Below are positions 46,101 through 53,385 of a stretch of DNA of 64,000 bases, piece after piece (the first letter of the stretch is position 1; every line of letters starts with the position of its first letter). The notes under the pieces were generated by a model. The model searched no databases, was not told where the DNA came from, and was given only the letters and a program-made list of their open reading frames with translations. The stretch lies in contig NZ_MEHJ01000001.1 in assembly GCF_001746415.1 (NCBI RefSeq), positions 6,702,501 to 6,766,500 of the forward strand, read 5' to 3'. The position numbers were made by a program, and so were the translations under genes. This stretch comes from Streptomyces agglomeratus (GTDB lineage: Bacteria; Actinomycetota; Actinomycetes; Streptomycetales; Streptomycetaceae).

Positions 46101-49100
46101 CGCCCTCGCGGAGTTCGACACCGTACTCGCCCCGATGGACTTCCAGGAGCCGTCCCTGCCGGTCGTCTCCAACGTGACGGGCAGGCTCGCGGAACCCGGC
46201 GAGTACGACGCCGGGTACTGGCGCAGGCACGCGCGCCGCCCCGTGCGCTTCCTCGACGGCGCCCGTCAACTCGGCTCACTGGACATCGACATCTGCCTGG
46301 AGATCGGCCCGGACCGCACCTTGGTGAACCTCGTCAAGGGGGCGGAACTCGACCGCACTCCCGGCCTCGCCTCCTCACTGCGCCGGGGCACCGGGGACCG
46401 CGCCGCCCTGCTCGGCGCCGTACAGACGCTGTACCTGGCCGGCCAGGACATCAACTGGAACCGGGTGACGCCACGGCACACCGGCCCGCGCGGCGACGCC
46501 CCCCGCTACCCCTTCGCCCGTACGCGTCACTGGACCACCGCCCGCCGGGGCGCCGGCGCCGGGGCGCCGGTGCCCGCCGCGCAGGGCCCGGCCTGGGGCA
46601 CCGAGCTGCGCTCGCCCGCCCTGAGCGGCCGGGTCTGGGCCACCGAACGCAGCACCGACTACCCGGCGCACCTCACCGACCACCGCCTCTACGGCACCGT
46701 GTCCGTGCCCGGCGCCTCCCAGACCGCCACCGTGCTGTCGGCGCTGGGCACCGGCGGAACACCCGTGACGCTGGAAGACCTCCACTTCCCCCGCGCCCTG
46801 GTGCTGCGGGAAGGGGAGCGTTACGCCCTCCAGATCGTCGAGGAGGCGCGGGAGGAACGGGCCCGCACCGTCAGTGTCCAGAGCCTGCTCGACGAGGAGC
46901 GGGGACGCTGGCAGGAGCACCTGGCGGCCCGGATCGTGGACGCCGGCCCCCGGGAGGACACGGGCCGCGGCGCGCTGCTGCCCCCCGATCCGGCCGCGTT
47001 CGCCGCCTCTGCCGACCGGCACCTGTCCGGAGCGGACTTCTACACGCACCTGCGGTCGCTGGGCTACCACCTCGGCCCGTCCTTCCGGTGGATCCGTGAC
47101 GCGTACATCCGCGGGGACGAGGCGCTCATCCGCTTCACCGAACCCGAGGAGATGAGCGAGTCCCCGGACGGCTACGAGATCCATCCCGGCCTGCTGGACT
47201 CTTGTCTCCAGAGCGCGGTCGCGTTCGCCGTCAGCGGCGATCCGGTGACGGAGGAGGAGGGCCTGGCGATCCCGTTCGCGATCGCCCGGCTTTCCTTCCC
47301 CCGCCGGCCGGTCCCCGGCCAGGAGCTGTGGGGGCACGTCCGTGCCGTGCGCCACGACCGGCAGGACGACGGCCTGCTCCAGGTGGAGTCCGCCGATCTG
47401 CACATGTTCGACGGCGGCGGCACGGTGCTCGCCGTCGACGACTTCCGGTTCCGCCGCGCTCCGCGCTCCCTGCTGGAGCGTTCGCTGAGGGAGGGGTCGC
47501 AGCACACGTACGACCTCACCTGGACGGCGCCGAAGCCGCCCGAGCCCACCGGGAACGACGGGGTCACCCGGCGCCGGATCGCCCTGCTGGGCGCCGGCAC
47601 CGCGACCGGCGACGCCGTGCGCGCGGCCTGTGAGGCGCTGGGCCACGAGGTGGAATCCGTACGGGAGGACGCCGCCGGGGCTCCGCACGCCGACCTCGTC
47701 GTGGACGCCAGGTTCGTACAGGTCCCGGCCGGGACCGAGGGGCCGTCCGGGGCGCTCGCTTCGGCCGTCGCGCTCACCGCCGGCCTCCGGGCCGCGGACC
47801 GGCGTGTGCCCTACGCCGTGCTCGGCGCCATGGGCGACGGAACCGCGACGCCGGGCGACACCTGCGGGGTGCGTGAGGCGCTGTGGGGTCTGCTCACCTC
47901 CCTGGAGGCCGAGCAGGACGACCGGCGGCTGCTCAGGGTCGGCCTCGCCACCGGCTGGGACCCCTCGGTCCTGGCGGCGGCGCTGACCCGGGCGGTCGAC
48001 GAGGGCGTTCCGGAGACCCGGCTGGCCGTCGGAGCCGACGGCGTACGGGTCGCCCGGCTCGTTCCGTACGACACCGAGGCCCCTGCCGCGGACGGCGGGG
48101 CCGACGCGGACGGAGCCGGCGGGCGGGCGGCCGGAACGGGCGGCGCGGCCCTGATCACCGGTGGGCTGGGCGCACTCGGCCTCAGCGCCGCCGCCTTCCT
48201 CGCCCGGCGGGGCGTCACCGCGATCACCCTCGTGGCGCGCTCGGCCCCGGACGCCGCCGCGCGGGCCGTCATCGGCGAACTGACCGACCGGGGTGTACGG
48301 GTGAGCACCGTGCGCGGTGACGTCACGGACCCGGAGGCGTGCCGGGAGGCGGTGGAGCGGGCGGGCCTCGACGCGCCGCTGCGCACGGTGCTGCACCTGG
48401 CGGGCGCCACCGACGACCAGGCGTTCGACCACCTGGGAGCGGACTCTTTCGACACCGTCTTCGCCGCCAAGGCAGGCGGAGCCGCGAACCTCGCCCGGGC
48501 ACTGGAGGGCCACGACCTGGACGCCTTCGTGTTCTTCTCCTCGGCGTCCGTCGTTCTCGGCTCCGCCGGTCAGGCCAACTACGCGGCCGCCAACGGGTAC
48601 CTGGACGGCCTGGCCATGAGCCTGCGGGCACGAGGCGTCCCGGCCACCAGCGTCAACTGGGGGCCGTGGGTACCCGGCGGCAAGGGCGGCATGGCCGCCT
48701 CCGCCGCCGCCGGACGGGCCATGGAACGGCAGGGCCTGCGTCCGCTCACCGACGAGGAGGCGGAGGAAGCGCTGCGAGCGGTGCTCTCGGGAGCCGCGGG
48801 GCCACGGCTCGTCGCGGTGGCCATGGACCGTGAGCAGTACGCCGCACGGCTCGAAGGCCATCCCCGCGCCGCCCTCCTCCAGGCGCTCGCGCCGCGCTCG
48901 CCGCGTGCGGCCGGCTCGGCTCCGGCGCGCGGCTGGCTGGCGCGGCAGCTCACGGGTCTGAGCCACGAGGACCTCACCGACCGGCTGCGCGAGGCGGTGC
49001 GGACGATGGCGGGAGACGTGATGGGGGACCACAGCGCCGTCGTCGACGACCTCGGATTCACCGAGACGGGTCTCGACTCGATCATGGTGATCGACCTGCG

Positions 49101-49416
49101 GACGAGGCTGTCCCACGCCCTCGACGCGGATCTGCCGGCGACGGTGGCACTCGACCACCCCACCGTCGTCCAGCTGGTGGCCCACGTCGCCGGCCTCCTT
49201 TTCCCGGCCGCGGAGTCGGCGGAGTCCGCCGAACCCACCGTATTCGGCCGGCCCGCCGAGCCCCCGACGGCACCCCGGCCGGCGGAAACGACGGAACCGG
49301 CAGAACCGGCGCAACTCGCAGGAGCGCGGCCGACGGCGGCCGCTACGGACCTGGGGGAGCTGTCGTTCGAGGAACTCGTCCAGGCCGTGCAGGCAGATGT
49401 GGTGACAGAGAAATGA
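40114..49416 (+). CDS. Type I polyketide synthase 2: [KS-KR-ACP]-[KS-AT-DH-KR-ACP], first module AT-less
   Basis: 3100 aa, two modules. N-terminal coiled docking segment (about residues 15-32). Module 1: KS with C197, H332, H371; the KS-AT linker then runs within 150 residues into the post-AT linker DLPAYPWQRSRHV, so the AT is absent; KR about 870-1060 with W1011 eight residues before Y1019 (A-type, L-hydroxyl); ACP S1177. Module 2: KS C1435; AT S1890 with HAFHS at 1987-1991 (malonyl-CoA); DH with H2190 and D2362; KR about 2679-2840, TDD motif (B-type); ACP S2989. The C-terminal tail ends LSFEELVQAVQADV, a docking-like helix. A repetitive Pro/Thr/Gly linker follows KS2. The next gene overlaps by 4 nt. 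Confidence 0.94.
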   Translation: MEETTAPDGNRQTPLTRALATIRTLRQRIDEQEGNQPVAVVGVGLRLPGGIDDLDGYWDMLAAGRDLVRPLPRERKGPFAAEWEELPQRGGFLDEVLDFDAAFFGISPREARHLDPQHRLLLEVTWEAMENAGLPAERISGSQTGLYLGIMWQDYREWLAGEPDAYWTTGNGHNFAAGRIAHALGLNGPAMAVDTACSSSLVAVHLAAQALRRGDCEVAFAAGANLIMSPRSMRLVQETRSLAPDGLCKAFDARANGFVRGEGCGAVVLKRLDHALRDGDRVHAVIHGTAVNQDGRSGGFTAPNVLSQVSLVEKALAESGLEPSDIGYIETHGTGTALGDPIEMEALATALGRRNGGAPLAVGAVKTNFGHLESAAGIAGLAKAMLCLRHRKAPPLVHFRTLNPRIDLSGTAMTVPGTLTDWAPGSGRYAGVSSFGMSGTNAHVIIGAAPEDTGRDASGDEPRARAEGFEISAKTPEALRALAARFAERAAALDPADYPAFAYSAGAGRTRHEFRARIGCADPQSAARALRALAAGTPGAEVTLADTARTDAGPDGSLPRRVIDLPAYPWQRSRHVPERLPGEAAVSPSATAAASASPAPTPSTGTDTGAPGTADGSRPIAHRTVWRALAPSAPVPAPALILAGDDEELLETLVREAASRGLRGTVLSPVAPPSAAGWESAGLPAGPAHWRTFWAGHEAAGPVALLLAMRAEPVPGGRPEAAGAGGEGRDAAGDPVDPVTHGAALCAAVTTAVAAAAEHGGANRRAFVVTRAAVRTSDGDHTVATGHGLLHGLAPVLGLELGTVWGGVVDLPLAPAGDDFGALLGFVGGQCDPAAPGIEDLAAIRDGRVMAARLTGTSGYTAELTVREDATYVVTGGLGAVGRELVTELVRRGARNLLLIGRRPHRELGPEAVALLEKLSGLTRRTVYRDGGCDTPGALEEACAALADMPPVRGVLHAAGTLRRTPAARTGAEEFAAALSGKAAGAWWLHLASRAWPLDFFVLVSSVSALWGTEGCAAYSAANGALDTLAAHRRSLGLPAVSIAYGPWALGDEGMADTGLRERSARLGVGSLTADEGRAALTGLAPGDDGRLVACPLDLPRLRQVMSGLRPRGLFGDQPETAPSAGTARSVIDGLPARARPAAARAEVTRLLAAQLGHADSAAVREDVGFFDLGLDSIMAVDLTVRLAESFGTTVQVADVFDHPTVTQLAAFLLSVPATTGTSPSEGAAPPRPAGAPAAPVLPPPADGVAGQNTTAGAAAGAAAAEAVPEPIAIVGMAGRFPGADSAEELWELLRDGRDGVTSVPRDRWDTSVIGPQTVTTDQGGFLRDIDRFDAGFFSVPAREAENLDPQQRLLLESAWHALEDGGIDPRSLRNSRTGVFVGISYGDYARLLAQGGLEQVDAYYSTGTALNAAAGRIAYTLGLNGPAVAVDTACSSSLVALHLAVGSLRSGESDAVLAGGVNVMLDPASWAAVSQAHMLSPDGRCRTFSADANGFVRSEGCGVLVLKRLSDARRDGDRVLAVVRGSAVNQDGASSGLTAPSGRAQESMLEAALAQAGTAGSEVSFLEAHGTGTALGDPVELGAAWRVLGPGRKPGEPLYVGSVKSNIGHCESAAGMAAVIKTVLALQHDVIPANLHFREPNPHVDWPEMNVRVVDTATAWRRGDRPRVAGVSGFGFTGTNAHLVLSDPPSTPATGPTTGPTTGLTTAPATAGAARPQPVTRLLPLSAPDPEGLERLTAAWSRRLEGATGEELDALAATAGPGRAHFPYRRALLGATPEQLSAQLSAPTGAATRAPRIAFLFSGQGSQYFGMGRELYESEPVFREMFDRCDRILAPSLGASLTELMYYGDDRTAINETRVTQPALVTLETALAALWESWGVRPAVVMGHSVGETAAAMHAGVMDLPTGLGLIAHRARLMQDTERGAMLAVVATEEDVTGWAEEAGLDVAAVNGPMSSVVSGAPDAIDALAARLKDKGVRARRLSVSHAFHSRLLDPALAEFDTVLAPMDFQEPSLPVVSNVTGRLAEPGEYDAGYWRRHARRPVRFLDGARQLGSLDIDICLEIGPDRTLVNLVKGAELDRTPGLASSLRRGTGDRAALLGAVQTLYLAGQDINWNRVTPRHTGPRGDAPRYPFARTRHWTTARRGAGAGAPVPAAQGPAWGTELRSPALSGRVWATERSTDYPAHLTDHRLYGTVSVPGASQTATVLSALGTGGTPVTLEDLHFPRALVLREGERYALQIVEEAREERARTVSVQSLLDEERGRWQEHLAARIVDAGPREDTGRGALLPPDPAAFAASADRHLSGADFYTHLRSLGYHLGPSFRWIRDAYIRGDEALIRFTEPEEMSESPDGYEIHPGLLDSCLQSAVAFAVSGDPVTEEEGLAIPFAIARLSFPRRPVPGQELWGHVRAVRHDRQDDGLLQVESADLHMFDGGGTVLAVDDFRFRRAPRSLLERSLREGSQHTYDLTWTAPKPPEPTGNDGVTRRRIALLGAGTATGDAVRAACEALGHEVESVREDAAGAPHADLVVDARFVQVPAGTEGPSGALASAVALTAGLRAADRRVPYAVLGAMGDGTATPGDTCGVREALWGLLTSLEAEQDDRRLLRVGLATGWDPSVLAAALTRAVDEGVPETRLAVGADGVRVARLVPYDTEAPAADGGADADGAGGRAAGTGGAALITGGLGALGLSAAAFLARRGVTAITLVARSAPDAAARAVIGELTDRGVRVSTVRGDVTDPEACREAVERAGLDAPLRTVLHLAGATDDQAFDHLGADSFDTVFAAKAGGAANLARALEGHDLDAFVFFSSASVVLGSAGQANYAAANGYLDGLAMSLRARGVPATSVNWGPWVPGGKGGMAASAAAGRAMERQGLRPLTDEEAEEALRAVLSGAAGPRLVAVAMDREQYAARLEGHPRAALLQALAPRSPRAAGSAPARGWLARQLTGLSHEDLTDRLREAVRTMAGDVMGDHSAVVDDLGFTETGLDSIMVIDLRTRLSHALDADLPATVALDHPTVVQLVAHVAGLLFPAAESAESAEPTVFGRPAEPPTAPRPAETTEPAEPAQLAGARPTAAATDLGELSFEELVQAVQADVVTEK

Positions 49417-51848
49417 GGACGGACGCTATGGACCCCGCGCAGATACGGCAGCTGATGGAGGATCAGCTCAGGCTCTCCCGCCGGCTCAAGTCCCGCATTC
49501 AGGAGCTGGAGGACGAGAAGCACGCACCGCTCGCCGTGACCGGCATGAGTGTGCGGCTGCCCGGCGGGCTCGACACACCCGAGGCGTACTGGGACTTCCT
49601 GCGCGCGGAGGGCACGGCCGACTCACCGATCCCGGAGGACCGGCCCGGCCTGCGCGCCGTGTACGACCCCGTACCCGGCAAGCCCGGCCGCTCCTACGTC
49701 GACCGGGCCGGGTTCCTCTCCGACATCTCCCACTTCGACGCCGAGTTCTTCGGCATCTCGCAGCGCGAGGCCAAACTGCTCGACCCGCAGCAGCGGATGC
49801 TGCTGGAGACGGCCTGGGAGGCCATGGAGCGCGCGGGCATCGCCGTCCGCCGCTCCGACCGGCTCGACGTGGGCGTCTACCTGGGCATGATGGCGTCCGA
49901 GTACGGGGAACGCCTCGAGGACCGCTCCGACATGACCCGCATCGACCCCTACTACACCACCGGCGGCGGGCTGTGCTTCGGCGCCGGCCGCATCAGCCAC
50001 GTGATGGGCTTCCGCGGGCCGGTGATGAGCGTGGACACCGCGTGCTCCTCGTCGCTGAGCGCCCTGCACCTCGCCGTCCGCGCCCTGCGCGCCGGTGAGT
50101 GCCGCTACGCGCTCGTGTGCGGGTCCAACCTGCTGCTGTCCGCCAGCCTGATGGTCTCCCTGTGCCAGACCCGCGCCGTGTCACCGTCCGGCCGCTCGAA
50201 GTCCTTCCTCGCCACAGCGGACGGATACGGACGGGGTGAGGGCGTCGGGGCGATCGTCCTGATGCGCCAGGACGACGCCGAGCGCGAAGGGCGGCCCGTA
50301 CTGGCCGCCGTCCGGGGCTCCGCGGTGAACCACGACGGAGCCGCTTCCGGGCTCACCGCGCCCAACGGACCCGCGCAGCAGGAGGTGTTCCGCGCGGCGC
50401 TGGCCGACGCCCGGGTCGGAGCCGGTGAGCTGGGATACGTCGAGGCACACGGCACCGGCACCGCGCTCGGTGATCCCATCGAGGTCGGCGCGCTCGACGA
50501 GGTGGTCGGCGCCGCCGTGCGCGAGCGGGGTGTCCCGCTGCCCATCGGCAGCGTCAAGGCGCGCCTCGGCCACCTGGAGGCCGCGTCCGGAATCGCCGCC
50601 GTCATCAAGACCGTGCTCATGCTCCAGCACGGCGAGATCCCCGCCGCGCTGCCGGACGACGGCGCGGAACTCAACCCGCACATCCCCTGGGACCGGCTGG
50701 CCCTCACCGTGCCGCGCCGCAACCAGCCGTGGCCGCTGGCCCGCAAGGTGGCCGGGGTCAACTCCTTCGGCATGAGCGGCACGAACGCCCATGTCGTCTT
50801 GGAGGCGTACGAGCCGGCGCACCCGGCTCCCGCCCCCCGCACCGGCCGCCCCGAGCTCCTGACCCTGTCCGCCAAGGACCCGGTGGCCCTCGCGGAGCTG
50901 GCCGTAGCGGTCGGCGGGTACCTGAAGAAGGCGGACCCGGCCCAGCTGCCCGCCCTGTGCCACACCCTGCGCACCGGGCGTGCCACCTTCGCCCACCGGC
51001 TCGCGGTCACCGGTACGACGGTCACCGAGCTCGCCGAGGGGCTCGAAGCGGCGCGCGGCGCCACCGCCCCTGCCGCGGGGCTCCGTGTGGCCGTGCTGCG
51101 GGTCCGCGCGGACGACGCGCGGCTCGCCGAGGCCCTCACGGAACTGTCGGACGCCTTCCCCCGCGCCGCCGCGGGGCTGCCCGCCGAGGGTCAGCGTCCG
51201 GCCGCCGCACTGGCGGAACTGGCCGGCCGGTTCGGCATCCGGGTCCGTACCGAGCAGGAGAGCGCCGGAACGGGGGCGGCGGCCCGGCTGGAGTGGGAGA
51301 CACCGGACGGCGCCGCCTCGCTGCCGCTCGTCGGCGAACAGCCCGGCACCGCGCCCCGGCTCCTGCTCGCCGCCCTCGCCGGACTCTTCCTGGCGGGCGC
51401 GGACCTCCGGTTCGAGGGGCTGGGTACGCCGGACACCCGGCTGCTGGGCGACCTGCCGACGTACCCCTTCCAGCGCAAGCGGTTCTGGATCGACGAGCCG
51501 CTCACCGGCGCGGGCGACGGCGGTACGCAGGCGGCGCGGGAGGAGCGGGGAAAGGCGGCGCCCGCACCACAGGACCGCGAAGCGGTGCGGGCCTATCTCA
51601 TGGCCGAACTCACCGAGGCCCTGCACGCATCGCAGGAGCCCGACCCGGACGGGTCCTTCCTCGACGCCGGCGGCGACTCGTTCCTGTCGACCTTGTTCAT
51701 CACCAAGGTCGAGGAGAGCTACGAACTCGGCCTCACGGCCGAGGAGCTGCCACTGGAGCTGCCCCTGCGGGAGCTGTTCGGCAGGCTGGCCGACGACATC
51801 GCCGACCGGGCCGGGGCCCGGGCGGACGGAGAGGAACCGATCGCATGA
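49413..51848 (+). CDS. Type I polyketide synthase 3: AT-less KS-ACP module
   Basis: 811 aa. N-terminal docking coil (QIRQLMEDQLRLSRRLKSRIQELEDEK), KS with C211 (DTACSSS), H346 and H387 (KARLGHLEA in place of NIGH). After the KS, about 220 residues hold no AT motifs; they end in the normal post-AT linker GDLPTYPFQRKRFW, so an AT was excised. The C-terminal carrier domain has FLDAGGDSFLS with S756, closer to a PCP-like GGDS than the usual LGLDS. ATG 49413 overlaps the PKS2 stop; ATG 49428 (with GAGGA upstream) is an equally good start. No thioesterase domain. It could elongate using a trans or neighbouring AT, or act as a transfer/condensation module. Confidence 0.92.
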   Translation: MRTDAMDPAQIRQLMEDQLRLSRRLKSRIQELEDEKHAPLAVTGMSVRLPGGLDTPEAYWDFLRAEGTADSPIPEDRPGLRAVYDPVPGKPGRSYVDRAGFLSDISHFDAEFFGISQREAKLLDPQQRMLLETAWEAMERAGIAVRRSDRLDVGVYLGMMASEYGERLEDRSDMTRIDPYYTTGGGLCFGAGRISHVMGFRGPVMSVDTACSSSLSALHLAVRALRAGECRYALVCGSNLLLSASLMVSLCQTRAVSPSGRSKSFLATADGYGRGEGVGAIVLMRQDDAEREGRPVLAAVRGSAVNHDGAASGLTAPNGPAQQEVFRAALADARVGAGELGYVEAHGTGTALGDPIEVGALDEVVGAAVRERGVPLPIGSVKARLGHLEAASGIAAVIKTVLMLQHGEIPAALPDDGAELNPHIPWDRLALTVPRRNQPWPLARKVAGVNSFGMSGTNAHVVLEAYEPAHPAPAPRTGRPELLTLSAKDPVALAELAVAVGGYLKKADPAQLPALCHTLRTGRATFAHRLAVTGTTVTELAEGLEAARGATAPAAGLRVAVLRVRADDARLAEALTELSDAFPRAAAGLPAEGQRPAAALAELAGRFGIRVRTEQESAGTGAAARLEWETPDGAASLPLVGEQPGTAPRLLLAALAGLFLAGADLRFEGLGTPDTRLLGDLPTYPFQRKRFWIDEPLTGAGDGGTQAAREERGKAAPAPQDREAVRAYLMAELTEALHASQEPDPDGSFLDAGGDSFLSTLFITKVEESYELGLTAEELPLELPLRELFGRLADDIADRAGARADGEEPIA

Positions 51849-52636
51849 CGCACTTCGTACGGCCGCGCCGGCTCGAACACCCCGCCGTGCGCCTGGTGGT
51901 CTTCCACCACGCGGGCGGGTCGGCCTCCGCCTACTTCCCGCTCACGCGTCACCTGCCGCCGGACTGGGACGTACTGCTGCTCGATCTCCCTGGCCGGGGC
52001 AAGCGGCACGCGCTGCCCGCCCTGGAGGACATGGAACTGATCGTGGCCGCCGCGACCGAGGACGTCGTGCCGTACGCGGACGGACCGCCGCTGGCTCTGT
52101 TCGGGCACAGCCTCGGGGCCGTCGTGGCCTTCGAGACGGCGCGCGAACTGGAGGCCCGCGGCGCGGGACCGGGCTGGGTCGGTGTGTCGGGGCGAGGCGC
52201 ACCCGGTCACGAGGTACTGACCCGGTTGCCCGATCACGACAGCTCGGACGCGGAGCTGATGGCCCGGCTGAAGAGCATGGGCGGAATGCCCCACCAACTG
52301 GACGAGGTACCGGCGTTCCGCGACCGGTTCCTGCAACTCGTCCGCCGGGACCTGCGCGCCGTCTCCGCCTACCGTCCGGACCCGCACCGCGCGCCGCTGG
52401 CGGCGCCGCTGACGGTCTTCGGCGCCGCGCAGGACGACTGGGCGCCGCTCGCTTCGATGGCACCCTGGGCGCGGCAGACGCGGGCGCGGTTCAGCCGGCG
52501 CGTCTACCCTGGAGGGCATTTCCACTTCCTGGGCGGCGCCTTCGAGGCGTTCGCCGCGGACCTGGCCGAGGAGATCAGCTTCGCGCTCCTGCCCGCCGCC
52601 CCGGTTCCGTCCCACCTCGTACGAACTTCCGTGTGA
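51845..52636 (+). CDS. Type II thioesterase
   Basis: 263 aa alpha/beta hydrolase. VVFHHAGGSASAYFPLTRHL, the nucleophile motif LFGHSLGAVVAFETA (GHSLG), and the catalytic His in YPGGHFHFLGG are all present, as is the editing-thioesterase feature PLTVFGAAQDDWAP. ATG 51845 overlaps the PKS3 stop by 4 nt. Type II thioesterases clear stalled acyl groups from carrier proteins. As no PKS here has a terminal TE, this protein might also release the product, although the reductive route at 57992 is another possible exit. Confidence 0.93.
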   Translation: MTHFVRPRRLEHPAVRLVVFHHAGGSASAYFPLTRHLPPDWDVLLLDLPGRGKRHALPALEDMELIVAAATEDVVPYADGPPLALFGHSLGAVVAFETARELEARGAGPGWVGVSGRGAPGHEVLTRLPDHDSSDAELMARLKSMGGMPHQLDEVPAFRDRFLQLVRRDLRAVSAYRPDPHRAPLAAPLTVFGAAQDDWAPLASMAPWARQTRARFSRRVYPGGHFHFLGGAFEAFAADLAEEISFALLPAAPVPSHLVRTSV

Positions 52637-52658
52637 CCACCTACAGGAGGACCGCACC

Positions 52659-53189
52659 ATGACGCAGGACGCCCGCACGGCCGACATCCGCCCGCTCATG
52701 GCCGGCTTTCCCACCGGCGTCGCCGTCATCACGACGCTCGCCCCGGGCGGTGAGCCGTGGGGGATGACGTGCACTTCGCTGTGCAGCGTGGCCCTCGATC
52801 CGCCGACGCTGCTGGTCTGTCTGCGCCGGGGCAGCCCGACGCTGGAGGCCGTGCAGAGCAGCGGCTCGTTCTCGGTCAATCTGCTGCACAGCCAGGCCCG
52901 TGCCACGGCGGAGCTCTTCGCCTCCGGTGCGAAGGACCGCTTCGAGAAGGTCGCCTGGCGAACCGTGGGTCCTGTCGGGGGGCCGCACCTGTTCGAGTCG
53001 GCGCACACCATCGCCGACTGCTCCGTCGACGACGTGCAGGCGGTCGGCGACCACGCCGTGGTCATGGGACTCGCCGTCGCAGTGACGCAACTCCAGTTGC
53101 AGCTGCCGCTGTTGTACGGGATGCGCCGCTACGGCTCCTGGACGGACGCCGCCGAGGACAGCCACCTGTACTACGACTTCATGTCCTGA
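52659..53189 (+). CDS. Flavin reductase (FMN/FAD reductase domain)
   Basis: 176 aa flavin reductase-like split-barrel protein: LMAGFPTGVAVITTLAPGG, GMTCTSLCSVALDPPTLLVCLRRGSPTLEAV and FSVNLLHSQAR are the family's core. It supplies reduced flavin to two-component enzymes; the two FADH2 halogenases in this window are the natural partners. AGGAGG 7 nt before the ATG. Last gene of the PKS operon, 22 nt after the thioesterase, with two hairpins downstream. Confidence 0.92.
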   Translation: MTQDARTADIRPLMAGFPTGVAVITTLAPGGEPWGMTCTSLCSVALDPPTLLVCLRRGSPTLEAVQSSGSFSVNLLHSQARATAELFASGAKDRFEKVAWRTVGPVGGPHLFESAHTIADCSVDDVQAVGDHAVVMGLAVAVTQLQLQLPLLYGMRRYGSWTDAAEDSHLYYDFMS

Positions 53190-53194
53190 GCCCC

Positions 53195-53279
53195 GGCCGG
53201 ACCACCCGCACCCGCGGATCGGTCCGGCCCCCGCACCATCCTGCTGACCGGCGGGCCGGCCCCGAAACACCGGCCCGCC
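53195..53279. terminator. Two consecutive GC-rich hairpins between convergent genes
   Basis: First stem GGCCGGACC/GGTCCGGCC (53195-53203 with 53221-53229); second stem GGCGGGCCGG/CCGGCCCGCC (53250-53259 with 53270-53279). They sit between the flavin reductase stop and the convergent MFS gene stop at 53386. Likely transcription terminators for the long PKS transcript. Confidence 0.65.
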
Positions 53280-53385
53280 TCGGCATGCCCGCCGGACCCG
53301 GCCCACGGCCCGCCCGCGTCCGCCGACGACCCCCGCTCACCTGCCCGTTGTCACCCTGCGCCCCGGGGTTGCGGAACGCCCGCCG

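Noticed and set aside
40114..51848. Classification of the PKS as a trans-AT system.
   Set aside because: Two intact cis ATs and conserved post-AT linkers in the AT-less modules argue for secondary AT loss; no free AT gene was found in the window.
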